NCBI GenBank assembly: GCA_965218775.1
Contig: CBDCLS010000004.1
Location: 682,001 to 746,000 of the forward strand
DNA: 64,000 nucleotides
Reading direction: 5' to 3'
Origin: CAUZIZ01 sp965218775
GTDB taxonomy: Bacteria; Acidobacteriota; UBA6911; RPQK01; JAJDTT01
Below the pieces are notes generated by a model. The model was not told the DNA's origin, searched no databases, and saw nothing but the letters and a program-made list of their open reading frames with translations. Below, in pieces: positions 51,943 through 59,386 of the stretch. The position numbers and the translations under genes are program-made. The number at the start of each line of letters is the position of its first letter. Position 1 is the first letter of the stretch.

Positions 51943-52401
51943 TCAGAGAACCCTCAGAATCTCGAAATCTACCTCCCCATCCAACTGGATACTCCTACTT
52001 CTCGCGTGGCCCAGTAGAGCGCTCAAGAAGGAGCTCCTAACCCACCTGGGCAGCCAACGACTCCTCTTGGTTCGGCCGTGTGCATAAGGATTCTTTAGAT
52101 AAAAAATCAAAATTTCCTTGAGCACTTCATCCTTGAGCTTTAGAATCTGGTTGAGAGAGAGGTTCCTCAATCGCACTGTACGACCTGTTATAGAGACAGT
52201 TTTGAGATTCAGCTTCTCTTCGATAAGAGCTTGATTCTGCTCGGCGGCCTTTGCTTTCTTTGTCATGATAGCGATGGCCTTTGAGTAGGTTGTGTTCTTG
52301 TTGACGACGTTGATCGCTAGAGTGCGGCAGAGAAGATAGTCAGGATAGTACGAGAAGAACTCTTTCGCGAGTCCGGGAACAGGATTCTTTGCTGATTCCA
52401 T
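51943..52401 (-). CDS. Hypothetical basic protein, lower GC than its neighbours
   Basis: 152 residues from ATG 52401. Lys-rich and helical (TKKAKAAEQNQALIEEKLNLKT; LSLNQILKLKDEVLKEILIFYLKNPY), with a basic C-terminal region (GRTKRSRWLPRWVR). No recognised domain. The DNA is visibly more AT-rich than the surrounding genes, which hints at recent acquisition. It is divergent from bactofilin. Confidence 0.45.
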   Translation of the reverse strand: MESAKNPVPGLAKEFFSYYPDYLLCRTLAINVVNKNTTYSKAIAIMTKKAKAAEQNQALIEEKLNLKTVSITGRTVRLRNLSLNQILKLKDEVLKEILIFYLKNPYAHGRTKRSRWLPRWVRSSFLSALLGHARSRSIQLDGEVDFEILRVL

Positions 52402-52481
52402 CCTCGATAGCCGGGGCAGGATTTTCAGGAAAGACCAGAGGGGAGGCCGGTACTATGGCTGATTTCAGAGACTTTCAAATC

Positions 52482-52509
52482 TTGACTTAAACAGGGGGTC
52501 AATTATAGT
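52482..52509 (+). promoter_or_regulatory. Sigma-70-type promoter for the bactofilin operon
   Basis: TTGACT (52482-52487) and TATAGT (52504-52509) separated by 16 bp, 27 bp before the bactofilin ATG at 52537; GGGGAG (52525-52530) serves as the ribosome binding site. One of the clearest promoters in the window. Confidence 0.6.
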
Positions 52510-52536
52510 AATGGGCACAACCATGGGGAGTCTACC

Positions 52537-53073
52537 ATGTGGAAGAAAGACGAACAATCTGAGCCAGTGCCGGAAAAACCTAGACCCGCGGCTAGAAATC
52601 CGGCCGAACGAATCAAGGAGCGAGCCTTGATCGGCGCCTCAATTTCGATCACCGGGGACCTGAGCGGCGAGGAGGACCTGGTCGTACAGGGACAGGTTTC
52701 AGGAACAGTTTCCTTTTCGGATCATAGCGTGACGATTGGAAAGCAGGGTCGCGCCCAGGCTGATGTCTATGGCAAGGTCATCAGCGTAGAGGGCGAGGTA
52801 GAAGGAAATCTTTTCGGCGAAGACAGGATCGTCATCCGTGAGTCCGGCAATGTTCGTGGTGATCTCCATGCACCTCAGGTCATTCTGGAAGAGGGTTGCA
52901 AATTCAAGGGAAGCATCGATATGGACGCCCCCCGCGGTACCAGACCTCGCCAAGCGAAGTCGGAAATCAAAGGGGAAACTCCAGGACAAGTTGAGCCCAA
53001 GAAGGATCAGACTAAGGACGCGCCCAAGGTTGACGTGGGGCTGAAGATGGGTTCGGTCTCATCCGGGACGTGA
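52537..53073 (+). CDS. Bactofilin family cytoskeletal protein
   Basis: 178 residues. The central beta-helix domain (about 27-130) shows the regular rungs of DUF583/bactofilin: IGASISITGDLSGEEDLVVQG, VEGNLFGEDRIVIRESGNVRGD and VILEEGCKFKGSIDM. Disordered basic N-terminus and Lys/Pro-rich C-terminus flank it, as usual. Bactofilins polymerise at membranes for cell shape or stalk/flagellar placement. The stop overlaps the next start as TGATG. Confidence 0.92.
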   Translation: MWKKDEQSEPVPEKPRPAARNPAERIKERALIGASISITGDLSGEEDLVVQGQVSGTVSFSDHSVTIGKQGRAQADVYGKVISVEGEVEGNLFGEDRIVIRESGNVRGDLHAPQVILEEGCKFKGSIDMDAPRGTRPRQAKSEIKGETPGQVEPKKDQTKDAPKVDVGLKMGSVSSGT

Positions 53074-53717
53074 TGCGTTGGTTCCGCCGAGCTGGAACTA
53101 AAGCCACCAACAAAGCAGAAACCGAAGCCCTTTCAACCAAGCCCACAGAGCATATCTCCCTGGCCTTGAACGTGGTATATCATCAGCTCCAGCCGGAGCG
53201 TAAGTACCACATTCTGGATCTTGGATCGGCATACGGCTCTAACGTAGACTTCTTCTCGCAATTCCCCTGCAAGATTCATATTGAGGATCTTTACCAGACC
53301 CTCTCCTCCTTCGACTTTCTTTCTCCCGAAGACGGCTTTTCCTATGACGTGGTGTACGACTACCTCCTACCCTATGGAAGAAACACCAGCTTCGACCTCA
53401 TTTTTGCGTGGGATCTGTTCAACTATATGGAAGAGGAAGAATTGCTCCACCTGGTCCTCTACCTGGGAAAATTCTGTCGAACCGGCACGCTCCTGTTTTC
53501 TTTGATCTCGACGTCGAAGCACATCCCTGAAAGTCCAACCAGGTTCAAGATCCTGGATCAGGAGCATCTCCAATACGAAGTCTCTTCCCCAGTCCTCAAA
53601 CCTTGCCCCCGCTATGAGCAGACCGACCTCGCCCGCCTCATGCCACACTTCAGAGTCTGTAATTCCTTCCTGCTGAGAAACGGCTTCAAGGAATATCTTT
53701 TCCGCTATGATAACTAG
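53073..53717 (+). CDS. Class I methyltransferase-like protein coupled to bactofilin
   Basis: 214 residues; ATG 53073 overlaps the bactofilin stop (TGATG), so the two are translationally coupled; GTG 53070 is the alternative. HILDLGSAYGSNVDFF is a SAM-binding motif I variant, and FDLIFAWDLFNYMEEEEL fits the later strand of the fold. The glycine pattern (GSAYG) is weaker than the canonical GxGxG, so catalytic activity is uncertain. The stop TAG (53715-53717) lies in the CTAG that starts a fold-back element. Confidence 0.65.
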   Translation: MRWFRRAGTKATNKAETEALSTKPTEHISLALNVVYHQLQPERKYHILDLGSAYGSNVDFFSQFPCKIHIEDLYQTLSSFDFLSPEDGFSYDVVYDYLLPYGRNTSFDLIFAWDLFNYMEEEELLHLVLYLGKFCRTGTLLFSLISTSKHIPESPTRFKILDQEHLQYEVSSPVLKPCPRYEQTDLARLMPHFRVCNSFLLRNGFKEYLFRYDN

Positions 53718-53989
53718 TACAGCGTTCTGTAAATACCGATACGTTTGTGGCGAGCGCGACGGGTCGAGTTCGCGAAGCGACGCCGAACTCGATGCCTCGT
53801 ATCTTGGAGGAGGCGCGACAAAGAAATCGGCGCGTCCCGTCGCCACCCGTAGGGCAGATGGGGGTTGCGGACGATCTCTGTGTGGGTCGTCGTCGAAGAT
53901 GGCCAAGCATCGTCTTCCTCCTCCTGCCTTGATCTCGCCTCGCAAGCCCCATCTGCAAACGTATCGGTATTTACAGAACGCTGTACTAG
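53714..53989 (+). mobile_element. CTAG-family fold-back element, full copy (276 bp)
   Basis: CTAG at 53714-53717 and 53986-53989, with 30-nt arms perfectly complementary (30/30). The core of 208 nt has stem 1 (GCGACGGG at 53756-53763 with CCCGTCGC at 53836-53843) and stem 2 (CAGATGGGGGTTGCG at 53855-53869 with CGCAAGCCCCATCTG at 53941-53955). The left CTAG overlaps the preceding gene's TAG stop, and the right CTAG is shared with a 27-bp mini-palindrome. Fills the gap before the large TPR gene. Confidence 0.92.
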
Positions 53990-54012
53990 TACCCTGTAAC
54001 ATAGGGTACTAG
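53986..54012. mobile_element. 27-bp minimal CTAG palindrome, tandem to the full element
   Basis: CTAGTACCCT, a 7-nt loop GTAACAT, then AGGGTACTAG: a near-perfect palindrome sharing its left CTAG with the preceding full element. Its outer bases (CTAGTAC, CTGTAACA) match those of the 57-bp derivative at 49736. It ends 2 bp before the ATG of the next gene and its AGGG (54003-54006) is the only Shine-Dalgarno-like sequence there. Confidence 0.65.
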
Positions 54013-54014
54013 TC

Positions 54015-57000
54015 ATGAATCGTGGTAGGATCGCCTCGCTTCCCTTGCTCCTGGGGATCGCTGTCTGCAGCTTGCACTCACCGCCGCAACTGACAAAGAG
54101 TGCGGTTACCGGAAAGGCTGACAGGATTCTCCGACATGCCCACATCGGGGTCGCCCTGATGGAGCAGCTGAAGTTCGAAGATGCCAGTGTCGAGTTCGCC
54201 AAGATCCTGGATCTCGATACCAACTTTGTTCCGGCGCATGTCAATCTCGGAATAGCCGAGTTCAACCTACAGCGATATGACGAAGCCAGTCTTCACTTCG
54301 GGAAAGCCCTGGAGTTGGACTCGGAGCAGATCCATGCTCACTACATGATGGGGTTGATCTATCGGAACCAGGATCAGGTGGATCGGTCGATGGACCAGTT
54401 CCGGGAGGTCATCCGACAGGATCCCGCCGACCCCTCCGCCCACTACTATCTGGGGCTGCTCCACTCCCGACAGAAGCAGTACGATCAAGCCATCGCACAC
54501 CTGCGGGAGGTTGTTTCGGCCGAGCCGTACAACGCCTCAGCTTATTACAATCTGGCTATTGCCCTGACTCGCAGCGGAAATCGCGAGCAGGGGCAGAAAG
54601 AGATGGAGCGCTTCCGGAATCTGCAGGGAAAATTTGGCACAACCACGCTAGGCCTCAGGTACCTGGAGCAGGGTAGATACTCCCTTGCACTCGAAGCTAC
54701 TGGGGATCATCTACCCGGTACTGGAAAAGATCCGCCCAAGGCAATCCAGGTAACTTTCGAAGAGGTTGGGAGTTCTTCAGGGCTCGAATTCCAGCACGCC
54801 GGAACAGGACTGGTTGGCAGCTTTACCGTCGACTCGAAATCGGCGCTCGAGCGGGAAATCGTTCCCTTCCTGGGTTCGGGCATTTCCTTCGGCGACTACG
54901 ACGGAGACGGAAAGGTGGACATCTTCCTCTCCAATGCTGCAGCAAAAGATGCTGTCAGTGCGCTTTTCCACAACGAGGGGGAGGGTGCCTTCCTAGAAAC
55001 CGGTCGTGGTTTGGGACTCGACTCGCGGGCAAAGACGATGAGTGCTCTCTGGGGAGACTACGACAACGACGGCTACCAGGACTTGTACCTCATAAATTAC
55101 GGTCCCAACCTGCTGTACCGGAACCAGGAAAACAAGACTTTCCTCAACGTGACAGAGGCGGCGGCCGTCGGGGGTCCCTCATGGGGAGTGGGCGGCGCAT
55201 TTGTCGACTATGACCATGATGGAGACCTGGACCTCTTCGTGGCAAACTTCGTGGAAACCAGTCCCTTCCCAGAGTCCGGCTCTCGATTTCCTGATGATTT
55301 CAAGGGAGCCAGCAATGTCCTCTACAGGAACAACGGCGACGGCTCTTTCACCGACGTCTCGGAAGCCTCCGGGCTCTCCGGAGGGGGGAGGAAGACCCTA
55401 TCCGTAGTCTGTACCGACTTCGACAACCGCAGAGACATCGACTTCTACCTGGTCAATCTGGGTCAGCCCAACCAGCTTTTCAGCAACCAACGCGATGGAA
55501 GCTTCGTTGACGTAGCTCCCGAACTGGGAATCTCTGATACGGGATCAGGCACAGGCATAGGGATTGGATTTCTGGGTCTGGGTGGGGGAGCTCAGCCCAC
55601 CCTTGCACTGCCAACCCTGGACGGAGCCGAACTGAGCCTCTGGGGACAACAGCAGAATCGCCGTTACAGTCCAAGAGCCCTATGGCCATCGTCCGGCTCT
55701 CCAGTCCCGGATCAGGTCCATAGCAGCCAGCTCTTCGACTTCGACAACGACGGCGATCTGGACGTGCTGCTGGCGACCGCTCCTCTGTTCACTCAGCGGG
55801 ATCAGCCCCGGCGTAACTTCTTTCTGCTCGAGAACCACAATGGGGCCTTCCACGACGTGACCGCGGATGTGGGCTTGAACCGCTTCCAGGGGCTTGCAGT
55901 TCGAGGAGTCGGCGTCGCGGACTACGATGGAGACGGCGACCTGGACTTCGCCGCCAATGTGAATGGCGGCTCCCCCTTGCTCTTCAAAAATCAAGGCGGG
56001 AATCAGAACAACTGGATCTCGGTTGCGACGCGAGGGACCAACAGTAACAAACTGGGCCTGGGCACAAAGGTGGAGATCAAGAGTGGCCGTCTGTATCAGA
56101 AAGCAGAGGTCTATGGAGGCCACGGATTCCTCAGTCAGAATCCACCGGTGCTTCACTTCGGCCTGGGAAAGCAGGTGGGGATCGATACCCTCCGCATCCT
56201 CTGGCCTGGTGGAGTCCTTCAGTCCGAGATCGATCAACCCATCAATCAGGTCCTTCCGGTCCAGGAATTGGATCGTAAGGGTACCAGCTGCCCCATTCTC
56301 TATGCCTGGGACGGGGAAACATACCGGTTCGTCACCGACTTCCTGGGAGGCAGTGCCTACGGCTACTTGCTTGCTCCTGGCGTCTATAACTATCCCGACA
56401 CGGATGAATACGTGAAACTGGATCGAAGTCGGATCGGTCTTAAGGACGGGCGGCTCGCCATCACTCTGAACAATCAACTCGAGGAAGTAATCCTCTTCGA
56501 CCTGCTGGAACTCGTAGCCGTAGACCATCCGGCCCAATACGAGATCTATCCCGACGAGAAGCTACTGCCGGGTCCTCCCTATCTGGATTTTCGGCTTCTC
56601 ACTGCCTCAGGAGCTCGCCCTCCATTAGCTGCGACCGACGGAGGTGGGAACGACATTCTTCCCCAAATCAGTTCTATCGACCGGGTCTACCCGACCGGCT
56701 TCGAGAAGCTCCCCTTCAAGGGTTACTCGCAATCCCACGAGATGGTCCTCGATCTCGGGATCACAGCGTCAGACAGAACGCTGCTTCTGATGCACGCTTG
56801 GATCGACTACGCCGACAGCACTAGCAATCTGGCAGCATCCCAAGCAGGAGTGTCGCTGATTCCACCCTACCTGCAGGTCCAAGATGACCAGGGAAGGTGG
56901 GTCACTGTGTTGGAACGCATGGGGTTTCCGGCCGGTTTGCCGAAAACGATGACTGTGGACCTTTCGGGCAAGTTCCTTTCAGCGAGTCGCAGAATCCGTA

Positions 57001-57554
57001 TCATCACAAATATGTGCATCTACTGGGACCAGGTACTGGTCGAGACCGGGTCTCCCCGACAGGACTACAGTGTTCACAGGTTGAAGCCGGAACAGACCGA
57101 TCTCCACTTTCTTGGTTTTCCAGACTTCCTCAGCACAGACGGGCGTAGTCCCAAAACCTATGACTACGATCGGGCTTCTCCGACCGCCCAATGGAAGGTC
57201 CATGTCGGGGGCTATACCCGCTACGGTGACGTCCGGCCCTTGCTCCAAGAGCGGGACGACATGTTTGTCATCACCCGATCCGGGGACGAGATCGAGGCCT
57301 TTTTCGATGTCACCAACCTCCCAGAACTCGCCTCCGGCTGGGTGAGGGACTACCTGGTCTACGTACACGGCTTTGGCAAGGATATGGATGTGAATTCCGC
57401 CGAACCCGATTCCGTAGGCCCGCTTCCCTTCCATCGGATGTCTGCCTACCCTTACCCCCCAGGAGAGCGGTATCCTGACGATGAGGAGCATCAGAGATAC
57501 CTTCGGGAGTGGAATACGCGAGTCGAAGAACGCTGGTACGCCCAGACAAGGTGA
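54015..57554 (+). CDS. Large TPR / FG-GAP / ASPIC-UnbV (CRTAC1-like) protein
   Basis: 1179 residues with a weak N-terminal signal (ASLPLLLGIAVCSLHS). TPR-like repeats from about 35 to 200 (AHVNLGIAEFNLQRYDEASLHF; AHYYLGLLHSRQKQYDQAIAHL). FG-GAP/VCBS calcium-type loops follow between about 290 and 650: DYDGDGKVDIFL, DYDNDGYQDLYL, DYDHDGDLDLFV, DFDNDGDLDVLL and DYDGDGDLDFAA. An ASPIC/UnbV domain (about 680-760) precedes a ~400-residue C-terminal region I cannot place. Typical surface/periplasmic protein of Acidobacteriota; binding partner unknown. Confidence 0.88.
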   Translation: MNRGRIASLPLLLGIAVCSLHSPPQLTKSAVTGKADRILRHAHIGVALMEQLKFEDASVEFAKILDLDTNFVPAHVNLGIAEFNLQRYDEASLHFGKALELDSEQIHAHYMMGLIYRNQDQVDRSMDQFREVIRQDPADPSAHYYLGLLHSRQKQYDQAIAHLREVVSAEPYNASAYYNLAIALTRSGNREQGQKEMERFRNLQGKFGTTTLGLRYLEQGRYSLALEATGDHLPGTGKDPPKAIQVTFEEVGSSSGLEFQHAGTGLVGSFTVDSKSALEREIVPFLGSGISFGDYDGDGKVDIFLSNAAAKDAVSALFHNEGEGAFLETGRGLGLDSRAKTMSALWGDYDNDGYQDLYLINYGPNLLYRNQENKTFLNVTEAAAVGGPSWGVGGAFVDYDHDGDLDLFVANFVETSPFPESGSRFPDDFKGASNVLYRNNGDGSFTDVSEASGLSGGGRKTLSVVCTDFDNRRDIDFYLVNLGQPNQLFSNQRDGSFVDVAPELGISDTGSGTGIGIGFLGLGGGAQPTLALPTLDGAELSLWGQQQNRRYSPRALWPSSGSPVPDQVHSSQLFDFDNDGDLDVLLATAPLFTQRDQPRRNFFLLENHNGAFHDVTADVGLNRFQGLAVRGVGVADYDGDGDLDFAANVNGGSPLLFKNQGGNQNNWISVATRGTNSNKLGLGTKVEIKSGRLYQKAEVYGGHGFLSQNPPVLHFGLGKQVGIDTLRILWPGGVLQSEIDQPINQVLPVQELDRKGTSCPILYAWDGETYRFVTDFLGGSAYGYLLAPGVYNYPDTDEYVKLDRSRIGLKDGRLAITLNNQLEEVILFDLLELVAVDHPAQYEIYPDEKLLPGPPYLDFRLLTASGARPPLAATDGGGNDILPQISSIDRVYPTGFEKLPFKGYSQSHEMVLDLGITASDRTLLLMHAWIDYADSTSNLAASQAGVSLIPPYLQVQDDQGRWVTVLERMGFPAGLPKTMTVDLSGKFLSASRRIRIITNMCIYWDQVLVETGSPRQDYSVHRLKPEQTDLHFLGFPDFLSTDGRSPKTYDYDRASPTAQWKVHVGGYTRYGDVRPLLQERDDMFVITRSGDEIEAFFDVTNLPELASGWVRDYLVYVHGFGKDMDVNSAEPDSVGPLPFHRMSAYPYPPGERYPDDEEHQRYLREWNTRVEERWYAQTR

Positions 57555-57602
57555 TCATGCCGGATGGCGGATCCGTATCACGCGAACATATAATAGCGGC
57601 CT

Positions 57603-59270
57603 ATGGCACCTGTGTTCGCAACCCTTGCTTGCTTCGGTCTCTACCTGCTCGGCTACCACATCTACGCCAAGTACCTCGGAAGGAAAGTCTTCAAGCTGGA
57701 CCCCAATGCCGTCACTCCTGCCCAGGAGCTGAACGACGGTGTCGACTACGTTCCCTGTAACCGATACGTGCTCTTCGGGCACCACTATGCCTCGATTGCC
57801 GGACTCTCTCCGATGTTGGGCCCTGCCATCGCTGTTATCTGGGGATGGGTACCTGCAATGCTGTGGGTGGTCCTGGGAACCCTCTTCATTGGAGCCGTGC
57901 ACGACTTCGGAGCGCTGGTCATTTCCATGCGCGCCCGAGGAGTATCCGTCGGGAAGGTAGCCGAGGACATCGTCGGGCCGCGAGCCAAGTCCTTGTTCCA
58001 TATCATCATCTTCTTTCTGATCGCTCTTGCCATGGGCGTTTTCGTGAACGTCTGTGCCACGCTTCTGACCGCTGACCACAGTCCCGAAGCCGTTTATCCG
58101 AGTGCAACCATCATGATTGTCGCCCTGGTGGTGGGATGGCAGGTTTACAAGCGAGGAGCTTCGATCGGCAGGAGCACCATGATTGCCTTCATTATTACTC
58201 TGCTGAGTGTGTGGGCTGGACTCGAGCTACCCGTACTGAGCCTCTCCCTGGGCCAGTGGAGCATTATTCTACTGATCTACGCCTTTGTGGCTTCGGTTCT
58301 GCCGGTTTGGCTTCTGCTTCAACCCCGGGACTACGTGAACTCACTTCTCCTCTACCTGGGACTCCTCTTGATCTACTGCGGCTTCTTCTACCTGAGTCCC
58401 GACTTCGCAGCCCCAGCGATTCAAGCCAATCCACCCGGCGCCCCTCCGCTGTTTCCATTTGTCTTCATTGTCATAGCCTGTGGGGCCGTTTCGGGTTTCC
58501 ACGGCCTGGTCTCTTCGGGTACTACAGCAAAACAGATCAGCAAAGAGACCGATGCGACCTTCATTGGATACGGCGGAATGATTGGCGAATCACTGTTGGG
58601 CCTGGTGTCCGTCCTTGCCTGTACGGCCGGATTTGTGACACGGGAACTCTGGCTTCAGCATTATCAATCCTGGGATCTGGCCCAGGGATTGGGCCTGAAA
58701 ATGAAGGCCTTCATCGACGGATCTGCAATGTTCATGAGCCAATTGGGAATACCGCTGGATCTATCCAAGGCCTTTGTCGCCTTGGTGGCCATCTCCTTCG
58801 GCCTGACAACGCTGGACTCCGGTACCAGGCTGTTGCGCTTCAACATCAGCGAGATCAGTGAAACTCTCAGGATCCGAAGTCTCTCTAACCGCTACATTAC
58901 TTCCTTGCTCGCCGTAATCACGATCGGCTTTTTCGCCTTCTACAAAGTGGGCGGAAAGGCAGCGGGCCTTGCTCTATGGCAACTCTTCGGCACCACCAAC
59001 CAGGTGCTCGGAGGGCTTACGCTACTAACCATCACGCTCTACTTGATCCATCGGAAGCGTCCTTTCTGGTACACGGCGGTTCCCATGGTCTTTATGCTAG
59101 CGACTACACTGGTAGCTATGTTCCTGAAGATGCGTGACTTCTGGAACTCTGAGGCTTACCTTCTTCTCGCCATAGGGGGAGGTATTCTTGGTCTTGCCAT
59201 CTGGCTCGCTATCGAGGCTGCAATCAAGCTGACATCCAGTCGTAAAGCGAGCGCTGAACCCGCCGAATAG
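57603..59270 (+). CDS. cstA: Carbon starvation protein CstA (peptide/pyruvate transporter family)
   Basis: 555 residues with about 15 hydrophobic segments. The conserved CstA block VLFGHHYASIAGLSPMLGPA, then WGWVPAMLWVVLGTLFIGAVHD, FHGLVSSGTTAKQI and LTTLDSGTRLLRF are all present. In E. coli CstA and its paralogue BtsT take up peptides and pyruvate under nutrient limitation. Shorter than E. coli CstA (701), as in many other phyla. ATG 57603, 48 bp after the previous stop. Confidence 0.93.
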   Translation: MAPVFATLACFGLYLLGYHIYAKYLGRKVFKLDPNAVTPAQELNDGVDYVPCNRYVLFGHHYASIAGLSPMLGPAIAVIWGWVPAMLWVVLGTLFIGAVHDFGALVISMRARGVSVGKVAEDIVGPRAKSLFHIIIFFLIALAMGVFVNVCATLLTADHSPEAVYPSATIMIVALVVGWQVYKRGASIGRSTMIAFIITLLSVWAGLELPVLSLSLGQWSIILLIYAFVASVLPVWLLLQPRDYVNSLLLYLGLLLIYCGFFYLSPDFAAPAIQANPPGAPPLFPFVFIVIACGAVSGFHGLVSSGTTAKQISKETDATFIGYGGMIGESLLGLVSVLACTAGFVTRELWLQHYQSWDLAQGLGLKMKAFIDGSAMFMSQLGIPLDLSKAFVALVAISFGLTTLDSGTRLLRFNISEISETLRIRSLSNRYITSLLAVITIGFFAFYKVGGKAAGLALWQLFGTTNQVLGGLTLLTITLYLIHRKRPFWYTAVPMVFMLATTLVAMFLKMRDFWNSEAYLLLAIGGGILGLAIWLAIEAAIKLTSSRKASAEPAE

Positions 59271-59295
59271 GAATTGCACGACATCATTTGGTGGA

Positions 59296-59376
59296 CGTAG
59301 CTTTGGTCTCCAGGCCGAAGTATTCCTGCTTCGAGCCTCTGGCTCGACGAACGGCGGCCTGGAGACCACCGCTACG
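59296..59376. repeat. REP-like palindromic repeat, copy 3 of 3
   Basis: CGTAGCTTTGGTCTCCAGGC on the left, GAGCCTCTGGCTC in the middle, GGCCTGGAGACCACCGCTAC on the right. It lies between the convergent cstA and ETF-QO genes where a bidirectional terminator would be expected. Compared with 8278, arm substitutions (GGCC to GGTC on the left) are matched on the right (GGCC to GACC), so pairing is kept. Confidence 0.85.
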
Positions 59377-59386
59377 GCACCGGAGA

